Part shown: positions 50,653 through 60,831 of the stretch, piece by piece
How positions within the stretch are numbered: the first letter of the stretch is position 1
How the letters are laid out: the number at the start of each line of letters is the position of its first letter
Assembly: GCF_963678635.1 (NCBI RefSeq)
Contig: NC_087069.1
Coordinates: forward strand, 51,718,938 to 51,782,937
DNA length: 64,000 bases
Direction of reading: 5' to 3'
From: Symsagittifera roscoffensis
Lineage: Eukaryota; Xenacoelomorpha; Acoela; Convolutidae
Program-made: the position numbers and the translations under genes
The notes under the pieces: generated by a model
Database searches by the model: none
The model's input: only the letters and a program-made list of their open reading frames with translations
Told to the model about the DNA's origin: nothing

Positions 50653-53600
50653 ATGGCAGATCGATACTGGAAGTCCATGCCATCGGCTCTGAAAAAGCCC
50701 ACACTTGACGAACTATACAGACGGCTGAGAGATCTGGATTACACTCAAGTGGACGAGAGAATGGCAGTGATGCTGAATGCCATCCTACAATTGGAGGATG
50801 AGGGCGAGTGTCGAGAGTCTGCGACGGAGGCGGTCTTGATGGTAGGCTACACCACTGAAGGGGTGTCCGATCAAGAACAAACCAGATGGCTGTCCTGGAA
50901 CGTGGATGGAGCGATAAGGGGGTTCGATTTGGCGAGGAACCCTGGTCTAAACAACAACACAGAGTATGGCGCGGGGGAATTCCCACTGCCGGTCAGACCA
51001 TCAGTCAGGTCCGCGAGCCAGAGTACGAGTAAAGTACCGTCGATGTCACGGGCACAGCAGACGGGGGAGGCTTATCCGGACGTCAGTGCCATGAAAAAAG
51101 AACTCGAGAGAACCCAGCGGGAGAGGAATAAGGCGAACCTCGACCGGGATCAAGCGGTGCTCGAGAGGGATCAAGCGCGGAGAGAACTGGACATAATGGA
51201 GGCTGAACGGCTGCAGGCAGAAAGGGTGCGGGAGAATGCCGCGAATTGCGAGCAGCTGAAGCAGGCTCTCGAGAGAGACCAAGCAAAACTTGAGAGGATC
51301 CAGCAACAACAGCGCGAGCTCGATATGCAAAAAGGGGCTAGGCCCAAAGAGCGGGTAGTGACTGTCTCAAGGCCAGAGTCACGCATGGAAGTGGACGAAG
51401 CTCCTAGGTCAAAGGGACGATTCAACCTCGATCGTGCGGCGCAAGAACATATGAATGAGGGGCTGGAGGTATGGATACCACCCGAATCAACGTCCTCCCT
51501 GCGTGGAATGGAGACTCAAGTAATACGACCATTGATGGACGTGGCGCTGCCTGGATACACACCGAGTTCGACCCCAGGTAGTAGTCAGGTGAGTGGCGGC
51601 TCGTCACGACTGAAAGAGTTGCAAGAGAGGCTACAGCTGAGGAATCGCGAGAGTCCGGTAAGAGTGGATTTACCCTCGACTTGGGGGGAACAGCCTGTCA
51701 GGAGTGTGATGATCTCGAGCTACAAGAAGAATACTGAAGGGAGATATCGCAAGCACAATCGGATAGACTGGAATCCGGCGCAGAGAGAGAGGAGAGATTG
51801 CTTCCACGACGCGACTTGGGTGGAATACTTCACGTATCCTCGAGTGCCTGAAGGCGCGGTTCACCTGATCATTGGAGACAGCTTGCTGCGGGTGCTGACC
51901 CGGATCCAATCCCATTGGCAAACGGGAATCTTGAGCTTCGCCGGAGCCGCAACGCCGCAGATGTTAGCGACTCTTGAGATGCTAGGAATGGTGAGTGTGT
52001 ACACAGTCACCCTGATGGTCGGGACGAATGATATGTCAAGGGGGGAAGCGAGGAAGGTGACAAGGCTGCATGAAAAGATGAGCTGCATTCTCGAGGAAAT
52101 ACGGATCCAAATGGATCCGTCCATTCTCACGGTGTGTACTGTTCCCTACAACATGGGAGCGGATCAACATGCGCTAGAGATGAATACGAAAGTGCGCAGC
52201 CTGAACAAAACAGTCAGGAAGATTCATCAGAGGAGTGTCCTTCCCCTTAGGCTACTGGACGTGGCTGAGCAAATGGAATTAACCTCTTTCCCTGACGATG
52301 CATCTGCGGATGGCATTCACTTTGATAGGCCCAGAGGGGTGGAATGGTTGAACAACGTCTTTCAAAGACATATATGCGCGCTAGAGGCGGATTTGCTGGA
52401 AACAGCACAGGTCACGTTCGGACCACCCCCAAACCCACCCTTCTTCAACCCGAGATCTTTGTCGAGTCTCTTGGGCGAGAGGGCCGATTCTAGAGATAGT
52501 GAGAGGAATAACCGGGCCAAGTTGCCGAGCACCACGCCCATGGAAGCTGATGAAATGACATCAGCAACTCCCCAGGGGTCGATAATATCCTCAGTGGTGG
52601 TTGCGGAGAAAAAGAGGTCAGAGAAGCCACTGGAGACCAGCAGACATAAATATGAGGAGAAGGTCAAGGAACTGGATCTGGAGGACCTAGAGTGTAGGCA
52701 GGAGCTAGCGAGGGCTTTGGGTCTTGAGCAGGTCTCACACGAAGACTTGGGGAGGCACAAGTGCGTGGACTGGTTGAAGGCTCATGAAACGCGTTTCTCG
52801 AGAGCGAAGTTGACAGAGACGGCAGACCTGAGTGGAATTCCCACGAAGTCGATGATGGGACCAATTAATTACAGACCTCTCAAGTCCTTGGGGAGCCCGG
52901 GACTGGTGGTGGAGCCTCCCAGGCACCGAACCAGCATTGCCAGAATTAGAGTGGCCACCCCAGCACAGTTGAGAGTGGTCGACAAACTGATGAACCCAAG
53001 AGAGATGGAGTTACCAGACGCCGAATATGAAGGCGCAAAATTGGCCAATGACCCCCGATATGGAAAACCCTGTGGGCAGGCGCAACTGGCCAAAACCTTA
53101 GCGGTTTACGACAGGGCAGACCCAGCTGCAGCAAGGGTGGTGATCGTGGCAGGATCAGATTTTGAAGGTACGTCTCCCAAGTTGTTTTGGCCAGAAACCC
53201 TGATATACACCTTGCCGGGTGCGGAACTAAACCAGATGTTGACCCTGGTGGTGGCGATAAAGTCAGAAATGCCCTGCGAACCTGAGTTACTGCTGTTTGC
53301 GGGGATGAACGATCATCTGCACGCAACGGGATTTCTTGAGCAGCTCAAGGGTGGTGAACCTACGCCAAAGAGGATCTGGGAGGCCATCCAGACCTTGTTC
53401 GCGGCGATTAATGAAGTACAGGAGAATGTTGCCTCAAGGTTCGGCTCCAAGACAAAAGTGGCGTTCACAACATCCCCCGGCTACTCGAGCATGCCGCTGG
53501 CTCTGCAATTCGTGTACGCGATCTTGATCTTGATCGCAGAGGGAAATGGGTGGCGTGTCCTGATGGCAGCTCCCAACCGAGAATTGGAACCGAAGAACTT

Positions 53601-56600
53601 GAGGCTGCGCAAATCAGAACTCGCGGCAGCGTGGGCGGAGGTCTCCCATGCATTGAGAGGCTTTCACGAGTTGGCTGATATCCTCATCGTATTAGATGAG
53701 GTCCTCCTACTGGAAATATCTAACTTCGCCAGGCAACTCAAGCTCAGCCCGATCCTTAGGGATGATCATCCAGTGATAATTCACCTGACGGCTAGTCTGT
53801 GGTTTCGGGACATGGAATTGACCCTTACGAGCTCGACCAGCAGATCTAGAGGGCCAAACAACGAAAGGAAGAACGTGGCCACATCGGAGAAACAACTAGA
53901 GTCGATGGTGAATCGGTTGGCACAAGAGGGAGGCAGATGGCCCTTCTTAAACCCAAGGTTGGAAAACGCCACGAGGAAAACAAGAGAGGATGCGCCGCCT
54001 CTGGTGAAGCAGATCTGGGATTTTCTCGAGGAGCAACTGGGAAAAGCTGAGGAAAGGGAGATGACGGTTGGCAGGTTCGTCACGGCAGCCAATGAGGTCA
54101 CGATTGGAGGATTTTGGAGAGAGCACGCGTGGGGTGAGCTAAAGACGAGGAGGGATCATGAGATTCTCGAGTTCTTGAGTCCTTGTTGGGGAAAAGAGTT
54201 CCTGACTGAGGTGTACAGTGCGAAGGAGACGATCTTTGATGCATTTATACAGGAGATGTTGAATATGCCTATCAGCCTGTTGCTGGCGCTGTACCTGGTC
54301 TACCCAAGATACTTGTTTAATATGGGCCCTGCATACATGTTCAGTCGTGGCGTGGACGCCCTCAGAATAGATGGATACTTGACGTTAGTACTTCTGACCC
54401 ACGGTGAACTGGCGTCATTTCACCGATTGATGAGGTATGGGGAGCCCCTGGCGATGGGAAGAACACACTCGAGTATTGAGACCTACTCGTACAAGTGTGC
54501 AGCCGGGCTAAGGACGCTGCTCGTGCAGTATCTACTGATGCAGAACAGGCACCTGACTGGCGAAGAAAAGAGCCCGAAGACCAGAGAGGAGTGGAGAAAA
54601 GTGAATGGAGGCATGCCCCTATTAACGGATCTATGCCTGGCCATGAGATCGGATCCCATGGGGATCATCCGGGGGCTGGGGGAGGTCGTGACTTGTATAT
54701 ATGGACCGGCCGTCACGTTCGCATTTCCGGATCCCTTGGTGGCAGCTTATCGATACTCCGTGACCCACGTGAGCCTCATAAGCGTACTGGATGGAACGAC
54801 ACTGAACTGGTGTCAGCAAGAGGTGCTAAGGGCACAAATGAGCAACACGGTGCTCTTCGGAAAGGTAAAGGATCCAGAGTTGATCGTGTACAGTTTCCGA
54901 GGACAAATGCAATGCCGGATGGGAGGCAAGCGCGAGGGCCCCATCGAAACTTACCCCAAGTTTTGGAACTTGAATCCCTTGGCAGCCAATGGACAAGAAA
55001 TCTTGAGAATCCCTGCATGGACAAAAAGTTTCGAGTTGGTGAAAAAGGAGCTGGAAGCGATATTGGAGAGAGAAGCCCTACCAACGAGCATTCCCGAGTT
55101 CCCCATAGTGAGGAGAATGACCCTAGGGATGAACAGTTCCCTGGTTGTCCCATCCTCCTACGCGAGAACCACGACCGAAGAACGGCAGAAGGAGTTTACT
55201 GACGGCTGGGATCCGCTCTTCATCGGCTATACTGCAGCGATTTATTTCCATACTAGCGATGTGAAGATAAACTCATGGACGACTCAAGCCAAGAAAATCA
55301 GAGGGTCGATGCCCCCTAAATTCGAAGTGCGAGATACCTTGAGAGTACTTAAGCGGGCAGGCCTAGAGAACCAGCTGCCGGTATGGGACGACGGCAGGAT
55401 GATAGTGGAGGAAGGGCATGTCGCTCTGAAAGCAGACGCGATGCTATTTGCCACAAGGAGGTACCGGGCACCTTACGGACTTGAGCTGATGGAGCGTAAT
55501 AGAGAAGGAAAGAAGTTAGATGCAGCAGGTCCATTGTACGTGGCACTGACAAAACGTGAGGCGACGAGTTCAGCGACACCATCACCCCTTCCAGTAGACA
55601 TCCCTGGGGATAAAAAGAGTGGCACCGTGGCAGATCGATTCAACAGGATTTTTGAGAGAAGGGAAGCAGAGTCAGGAGACGAGAGCATGGATGAAACACT
55701 CAGTGAGGCAGGAGAGGACATGGAAGTGGGAAACACACCGGAGCAAAAGCCAACGGAAGTGGAATTCACAGCGCAGGAATTGTTGAAAGATCTGAGTGAA
55801 GAAAACTGGGCAGATACTCCCACGCCACCTTTGACCTCGTCCCCTCGCAAGTACCCGGAAATGTCGTTGACAAGCGAGAATCCCAACATGGGAATGATCT
55901 TCTTGAGTACGGAGAGGAGGGAAAAGAATACCTTCGAGGGAAACAGAGACGCCTTCCTGGGCACTCTGGATGGAGATGCTTGGCAAAAGTTCTTGAGCGA
56001 ATTCAATCGAGAAGTGGATGAAGACACCACGTTGGATAATTTCAAAGAGGAACTGTGGGACACGGTGGTGAAGTTTGGTGAGCCTGTCCTGGTGGGGACG
56101 GGTTTAGAAGAGAAAGCCAGAGTGGAACTACTGAACAAGATGGTCGAGTTGAGGAAGTCAAGAAAGACCAGAGAAGACAAATGTAAAGACAGCTCTACTC
56201 CGAAACAGAAAACTGACAATAAAATAATTAAGTGTACAAGGGGGGATAAGGTAGGGACTAGTAATATGATTAAAAGTACTAATATCCTTAAGGCTCGAGC
56301 AGGGGGGAGGCAAGAGTTGGCTGGAGAAAAGGAAGTTGAATCAGTGATGATAACAATGACGCCCCCAAGCAAAGACGTGAGGTCTCGCAAGAGGAAGAGA
56401 GACGTGGAGGGATTGGGCAGTCCTTCAGCTGACGCGGTCTCGGAAAAAGACTTGAGAGAGACGGCTCCCATGGTTCTGGCGCGATGGAAGACGGCAGCCT
56501 ACAAGAGTAGCTATGAACCGAGGAAACTGCTCGACATAGAAAAAGAAATGGAGAATCCCACTAGTTCCGTGACAGAGGAGGATTTCAAACCTCAGAGAAT

Positions 56601-59505
56601 AAAAATGAAGCGAGGTTCGACGAGCGGGCAGACCTGGGAAGTAGATGTTGGCAAAGAGTGGGTCTCAAGTGAACACCAAGCTGTCGGGAAACAAGTGACC
56701 AGTGATCCTCTTGAGAAAAGTAAAACCAGAAACACCTCCCGACCGTGGTGGATAGCTCTCGAGACATTGAAGGAGATGGAAGGCTGTTTGAAGAAATTGA
56801 ACAGTGGAGTGGCTCGCAAACGACACAGCTGGGCCACCCAGCAGAAGGCTGAGGTCAACAAGATAGAGTTGGCAAACCAGCTGAAGAGATCCTGGCAGAA
56901 CTTATTGAAGGATCATTTTGAAGAGGCGATGAGGACACCCTCATCGGCACCACCGCTGATAGCGAATCCCTTTATCAGGACTGCAGGACAACTGATGTTC
57001 GCGTGGAGCCTGTTGGGGATAGAGCTGGAAACGCTGACTTCATACGATAAGTTGAAGTTGGGAGGCAAAAATCTAGAGATATACCGAATGCTGATGCAGC
57101 ACGTTGCCAAGGACAACTCAGGCTTGAGTCTGGCAAGGAGGAAGGATGCAACCTGTTTCTTGAGGTGGACGATGTCGATGATGACTGACAGTACCATCCT
57201 AGCATGTCATCAGAAGGCAGTCGCAAGCAAGACGCTGGAAAGGAGAGTCTCCACAGTCATCTTGAATGTGTATCAGAGCACTGGGATAGAGAGGGAGGAT
57301 GGTCCTAGGCAATCTCTGGAGAACCATAGGAAGTTGGATGAGATACGGAGGTTCTACAACAAGAAGTTCGAAGAGGAGCACGACGTTCACCGCAACCTGG
57401 CTTCGTCAGGGGAGTACTTGAAACTCAACAAAAAGGGAGAGTACCAATATGTTTCTGGAGTAATGGGAATGGCGTACAACCCCTTCTTGGACCTGGAAGC
57501 TGGAGGAGCCCACAGAAATTATGAAGTGGCGGAGCTGTTGAAGTTCTGGACAGAGAAGATGGTGGAGATAGACACTGTGGAGAGGGAGAGACCTAGCCTG
57601 GGTCTGGTTCTTGAGGGGACGCCGGAAGTGATAAGTGTGCCACGCTCAAGTAAAAGAGTGGAGCTAAAAATGGGTGATGGGAGTGGCGTGTTGATCACGA
57701 ACCTGGGAGTGGTATGGAAATTACTCAGACCCTCCTGGTGTCCACATCCCCATGCAAGTCTGATTGAGGAGGTCACTGAGCGAGTGAGATTGGCACCGAC
57801 AGAGGATGAGGACTTGGCGATCTTGAGTATAGTACACAAACTGATCCTGCCTCAGATGAAAGAATCAAGTGAGGTGACAAGTGGAACAGAGTCGGTGAAG
57901 AGGATGGAGCCGGGCAGTTGTCTTGATTCGACATGCAGTAACGGCGAGCATACTTGTGATGGACGATCATGCGTCAGGATACAGTCTTTCCAGAAAGAGG
58001 ACCTCACTACCTGGTTTGAGGATATCACTGAAAGGGAGAAGAGTGAGGTACAGATAGTGGCTGAATGCTACGCGAGTACCACCGTGAACCTAGCGACAGC
58101 CTTGGGATTCTTCTCAAGAATGTGCAGTCTCCAGTCACTAGAGAGGCTAGAGTCAGAACATCACCTGGTGACCGCGTTAAGCGTGGAATCATGGCCCGGA
58201 GTGCTACAAGTGAACCAGAAGCACATCAAGAGTTGGAAGATCGGACTCGAGGCGGAGATGGGATTTCCCATGAGCGAAGCCTATGGATTGCCTCTAAATG
58301 CAAAATCCTTAGTGGGGTCAGTGCTGGCTAACCTATGTTGGAGCCACTATCCACTACACATGGCGATGGTGGAGGTGTCCAGCCAGAGGGTGATGATAGA
58401 CAAAGCCTTCTCAGTGCCCAAGTGTGTGAGACTAGCTCGGATGTCACACCATTCACACAAGCTATTGAGGAAGATCCGAGGAGCAGTACCAAAGGAGCAA
58501 AGAGATGACTTGAGTGAAATCTGGGGTGAGGAACTCCTAGGCTTGGAGAGCGAATATACAAGTGATCACGGGAAGCAGAACGTGGTGGGGAAACCCGCAA
58601 TAGGTGCTTCAAACTCGGAAGAAGTCGACGTGATACACGAGAAAATGATGGAACTTGAGCCTCTCCTAGAAGCTTCGGGAGAACGCAACCTTAGAAGCAT
58701 CGACCTCACGCATGGGGATTGTCCATGCCACTGTCTGGCGCAGACAGTGTGGTACCCGGACCGCGCCAATCTCTGTCTGATCTGGGACGTAGAAGAAATT
58801 AAGTCAATGGGACTACCGGAGTATCGACAAAAGGTGACCATCTTGGTGGTGAGCACGATGCTGGCTCTGAGATGGATTGAGGAGAACATAGCGAAGTACA
58901 GAGAATCGAGAGCGCCAACAGCTGAGTCGATTTATGCGATAGATTACAGCAGGAGACTGGAGTTGTTCGAGACTGCATGCAAGGTATTCGCCATACCAGT
59001 GCAAGTCAGACACATATGGGGCCGCCTGAGATTCTTTCCTTGGTTTCGTGCGACGTTAACCTCCTGGTTGTATGTAGTGACAAAGGACCACATGAGGAAA
59101 CATCAGAAGGAATATCGACAATTCCAAGCTGAAATAGGACCAGATGCCTTTAAGAGACCTCTGCTAACCCATCGAAACGCGATCACGGCGGGGTGGAAAA
59201 GAGTAGGCAAAATATCCAGAGACAATTCTAGAGCGAGGGAAACGATACTGGAGGAGGACCTGGCGAGGAATGTAAGCTTGAGTCTTCACAACTCCTTCTG
59301 CTTGAACCGGGAGTCGAAGGTGAAAAGCCTACCAAGTCAATTAAAAAGGTTGCAAGAGCAGAGAGAGTGGATGCGAGCCTATGAACAGCTGAAGGCCTGG
59401 GAGGAAATTGTGATCAGCTCCGATGACGAAGAGGCACTATTGGAACAAATTACAGTGCCAAGAACACCGGTATCGGGTACCTCGAAGGCGAAGAACACGA
59501 GGTGA
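50653..59505 (+). CDS. Outer ORF B: tandem SGNH-hydrolase giant accessory protein, 2,950 aa
   Basis: Start chosen at ATG 50653 (MADRYWKSMP) because it matches the inner copy; a GTG at 50617 adds 12 unconserved residues. Residues ~150-230 form a coiled coil. SGNH domain 1: G408-D409-S410, SFAGA, GTND at 457-460, D553xxH556, all catalytic residues present. SGNH-like domain 2 at ~825-1000: GSD at 834-836, LPGAE, GMND at 884-887, but no clear DxxH, so probably inactive or structural. The rest is unrecognised: hydrophobic segment MPISLLLALYLVYPRYLFN, basic RKRKRDVEG at ~1912, Cys motif at C2423/C2428/C2435/C2440, CPCHC at 2690-2694 and a C-terminal IVISSDDEE (from 2919) like a SUMO-interaction motif. 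No signal peptide or cleavage site suggests an env. It is probably expressed from a spliced mRNA and may act in the particle, entry into the nucleus or host modulation (inference). Confidence 0.88.
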   Translation: MADRYWKSMPSALKKPTLDELYRRLRDLDYTQVDERMAVMLNAILQLEDEGECRESATEAVLMVGYTTEGVSDQEQTRWLSWNVDGAIRGFDLARNPGLNNNTEYGAGEFPLPVRPSVRSASQSTSKVPSMSRAQQTGEAYPDVSAMKKELERTQRERNKANLDRDQAVLERDQARRELDIMEAERLQAERVRENAANCEQLKQALERDQAKLERIQQQQRELDMQKGARPKERVVTVSRPESRMEVDEAPRSKGRFNLDRAAQEHMNEGLEVWIPPESTSSLRGMETQVIRPLMDVALPGYTPSSTPGSSQVSGGSSRLKELQERLQLRNRESPVRVDLPSTWGEQPVRSVMISSYKKNTEGRYRKHNRIDWNPAQRERRDCFHDATWVEYFTYPRVPEGAVHLIIGDSLLRVLTRIQSHWQTGILSFAGAATPQMLATLEMLGMVSVYTVTLMVGTNDMSRGEARKVTRLHEKMSCILEEIRIQMDPSILTVCTVPYNMGADQHALEMNTKVRSLNKTVRKIHQRSVLPLRLLDVAEQMELTSFPDDASADGIHFDRPRGVEWLNNVFQRHICALEADLLETAQVTFGPPPNPPFFNPRSLSSLLGERADSRDSERNNRAKLPSTTPMEADEMTSATPQGSIISSVVVAEKKRSEKPLETSRHKYEEKVKELDLEDLECRQELARALGLEQVSHEDLGRHKCVDWLKAHETRFSRAKLTETADLSGIPTKSMMGPINYRPLKSLGSPGLVVEPPRHRTSIARIRVATPAQLRVVDKLMNPREMELPDAEYEGAKLANDPRYGKPCGQAQLAKTLAVYDRADPAAARVVIVAGSDFEGTSPKLFWPETLIYTLPGAELNQMLTLVVAIKSEMPCEPELLLFAGMNDHLHATGFLEQLKGGEPTPKRIWEAIQTLFAAINEVQENVASRFGSKTKVAFTTSPGYSSMPLALQFVYAILILIAEGNGWRVLMAAPNRELEPKNLRLRKSELAAAWAEVSHALRGFHELADILIVLDEVLLLEISNFARQLKLSPILRDDHPVIIHLTASLWFRDMELTLTSSTSRSRGPNNERKNVATSEKQLESMVNRLAQEGGRWPFLNPRLENATRKTREDAPPLVKQIWDFLEEQLGKAEEREMTVGRFVTAANEVTIGGFWREHAWGELKTRRDHEILEFLSPCWGKEFLTEVYSAKETIFDAFIQEMLNMPISLLLALYLVYPRYLFNMGPAYMFSRGVDALRIDGYLTLVLLTHGELASFHRLMRYGEPLAMGRTHSSIETYSYKCAAGLRTLLVQYLLMQNRHLTGEEKSPKTREEWRKVNGGMPLLTDLCLAMRSDPMGIIRGLGEVVTCIYGPAVTFAFPDPLVAAYRYSVTHVSLISVLDGTTLNWCQQEVLRAQMSNTVLFGKVKDPELIVYSFRGQMQCRMGGKREGPIETYPKFWNLNPLAANGQEILRIPAWTKSFELVKKELEAILEREALPTSIPEFPIVRRMTLGMNSSLVVPSSYARTTTEERQKEFTDGWDPLFIGYTAAIYFHTSDVKINSWTTQAKKIRGSMPPKFEVRDTLRVLKRAGLENQLPVWDDGRMIVEEGHVALKADAMLFATRRYRAPYGLELMERNREGKKLDAAGPLYVALTKREATSSATPSPLPVDIPGDKKSGTVADRFNRIFERREAESGDESMDETLSEAGEDMEVGNTPEQKPTEVEFTAQELLKDLSEENWADTPTPPLTSSPRKYPEMSLTSENPNMGMIFLSTERREKNTFEGNRDAFLGTLDGDAWQKFLSEFNREVDEDTTLDNFKEELWDTVVKFGEPVLVGTGLEEKARVELLNKMVELRKSRKTREDKCKDSSTPKQKTDNKIIKCTRGDKVGTSNMIKSTNILKARAGGRQELAGEKEVESVMITMTPPSKDVRSRKRKRDVEGLGSPSADAVSEKDLRETAPMVLARWKTAAYKSSYEPRKLLDIEKEMENPTSSVTEEDFKPQRIKMKRGSTSGQTWEVDVGKEWVSSEHQAVGKQVTSDPLEKSKTRNTSRPWWIALETLKEMEGCLKKLNSGVARKRHSWATQQKAEVNKIELANQLKRSWQNLLKDHFEEAMRTPSSAPPLIANPFIRTAGQLMFAWSLLGIELETLTSYDKLKLGGKNLEIYRMLMQHVAKDNSGLSLARRKDATCFLRWTMSMMTDSTILACHQKAVASKTLERRVSTVILNVYQSTGIEREDGPRQSLENHRKLDEIRRFYNKKFEEEHDVHRNLASSGEYLKLNKKGEYQYVSGVMGMAYNPFLDLEAGGAHRNYEVAELLKFWTEKMVEIDTVERERPSLGLVLEGTPEVISVPRSSKRVELKMGDGSGVLITNLGVVWKLLRPSWCPHPHASLIEEVTERVRLAPTEDEDLAILSIVHKLILPQMKESSEVTSGTESVKRMEPGSCLDSTCSNGEHTCDGRSCVRIQSFQKEDLTTWFEDITEREKSEVQIVAECYASTTVNLATALGFFSRMCSLQSLERLESEHHLVTALSVESWPGVLQVNQKHIKSWKIGLEAEMGFPMSEAYGLPLNAKSLVGSVLANLCWSHYPLHMAMVEVSSQRVMIDKAFSVPKCVRLARMSHHSHKLLRKIRGAVPKEQRDDLSEIWGEELLGLESEYTSDHGKQNVVGKPAIGASNSEEVDVIHEKMMELEPLLEASGERNLRSIDLTHGDCPCHCLAQTVWYPDRANLCLIWDVEEIKSMGLPEYRQKVTILVVSTMLALRWIEENIAKYRESRAPTAESIYAIDYSRRLELFETACKVFAIPVQVRHIWGRLRFFPWFRATLTSWLYVVTKDHMRKHQKEYRQFQAEIGPDAFKRPLLTHRNAITAGWKRVGKISRDNSRARETILEEDLARNVSLSLHNSFCLNRESKVKSLPSQLKRLQEQREWMRAYEQLKAWEEIVISSDDEEALLEQITVPRTPVSGTSKAKNTR
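56243..56320 (+). promoter_or_regulatory. Conserved island with internal polypurine tract (outer copy)
   Basis: Differs from 20658-20735 at one base of 78. Includes CTCGAGCAGGGGGGAGGCAA, resembling the 3' polypurine tract at 59928-59944. Also has GTACTAATATCCTT, which could instead be read as a branch site. Encodes Ser/Lys/Arg-rich linker, so protein constraint alone does not explain its near-identity. Confidence 0.6.
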
Positions 59506-59944
59506 GCCAGTGGCTCGAAAGGAAATTCTAGAGTCTTGAGTCTTGAGAGGGAGGGGGCTTGAGGGTGAACTTGGATAAAATCTGGGTTCACGAAAAAGAA
59601 ATTTTAGACGAATAAGATATTGTTATTAATATGATAGATCTAGTATATAAATCAAATTGATGCATGACAATTCTCTGACTGAAATAGGACAAAAGAAATT
59701 TTAAAAATACCAGCTTAAAAAGCGGGGATCCATGGGTGCAGGTGTGTGCAGATTTTGATTGCTGTTTAGCGATAGTGTGAAAATTTTATATGGTTGTGAA
59801 TTTTGGAAGGTAGATAAACTTAAGTCCGATGCAAACTTCTGTAAATGACCACTGGCACTGTATCTTGATCAACACTCGGTTCTCTGGGACTTATTGGCAG
59901 ATGACAACACACGATGAGGACATCGATCTCGAGTCCGGGGAGTA
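59506..59944 (+). other. Outer element 3' untranslated region and polypurine tract
   Basis: Starts with three CTTGAG in about 30 bp (59535-59563). The end (ATCTCGAGTCCGGGGAGTA) abuts the 3' LTR and contains the short purine run GGGGAG expected to prime plus-strand synthesis. No gene. Confidence 0.75.
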
Positions 59945-60831
59945 TGTGCCAGTCGGTCATGTCTGGGGGTTTGACCTTGAGAAATACGTAATTTTGGAGT
60001 GAAATTTTAATTTTGCAAAATTCGAATCGAGCCTGTCATGCTCAATTTTCTCGAACCAACTGAAAATGAAAAAGTCAGAAATCAGAACACCCGAATTAAC
60101 AATTGCGGGAAACTACTCAAGAAAAAGGCAGGAAATTGCTATTCGCAATTTCTCGATACGAAATATCAAGAGAGTAGAGCTGTCTTGTCCTGAAAACAGG
60201 AGAATCGAATACGGACTTGAGACAGAACAATTATTCGAATGGAAAGGAGTGGACTCTGAATGGAAGAGTGGACAACTCGAGTGTCCAAAGGGTTCATTCA
60301 GAGACTTTGATTCTAGAGACAAAACTTACTTCTGTTATTGAAACTAATTGGCCTTAAAACTTATTTAGTTATATTACTTAATTCTCAAGCTGCTCAGTTA
60401 TAACTTACTCCTCATACTCAAGTGCGTCGATATGTAAGTTCCAATTTAAATTTCTCGAGTGTATTTTATGATAGTTATGTTGAGATAAGGCGAGTTTTAG
60501 GTTGATCCATCTGAAATGGATCAAAGTTCCACTGTCCAATAAAAAGTAACTAAGCGGATTGTTCCGACCCGGTTTTTAACGGCGTTCATGTATTTTGGGT
60601 ATCCCGAGACCTAAGTATGGGGACGTTTTTATTTCTAGAGTGGGGGGGTATTTTGGTAGTGGCCTTTAAGCTGTAATGGGTTCCAGTCTCATGTCGCAAG
60701 CGAACCGAATTGGCTCCGACCGTTCTTGAGGCGGAAAAACACAAGAGATAGTGTCCCTGACTCTTGAGCCAATGGTTATAGGGCCTATTTTTCTTAAGCC
60801 TCATATGTGACTAAAGTAGGCGACTGTTACA
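59945..60831 (+). repeat. 3' LTR of outer element (887 bp)
   Basis: Matches 15023-15909 wherever compared. AATAAA at 60538-60543. Right flank begins TAAATACATC. Confidence 0.93.

Larger units (their letters stand above)
15023..60831 (+). mobile_element. Outer giant Ty3/gypsy-type LTR retrotransposon (interrupted)
   Basis: Plus-strand element bounded by 887-bp direct LTRs (TGTGCC...GTTACA) at 15023-15909 and 59945-60831 that match throughout what I compared, so the insertion is young. Its leader is split by the inner element at 16155/39107. The leader then continues through a ~70-bp repeat and a 14-bp minisatellite to ORF A (41418-50219), ORF B (50653-59505), a polypurine tract and the 3' LTR. 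Without the insert and one copy of the 99-bp duplication it is about 22.8 kb. Both large ORFs are intact, so it may have been competent to transpose. Flanks are TATAA on the left and TAAAT on the right, so a clean target-site duplication is not evident. Giant Ty3-like families (Ogre, Burro) are known; I do not claim membership. Confidence 0.93.

Noticed and set aside
50653-59505. ORF B as an envelope glycoprotein
   Set aside because: No signal peptide, no obvious cleavage site or anchor at the C-terminus; the N-terminus is a coiled coil followed by hydrolase domains.
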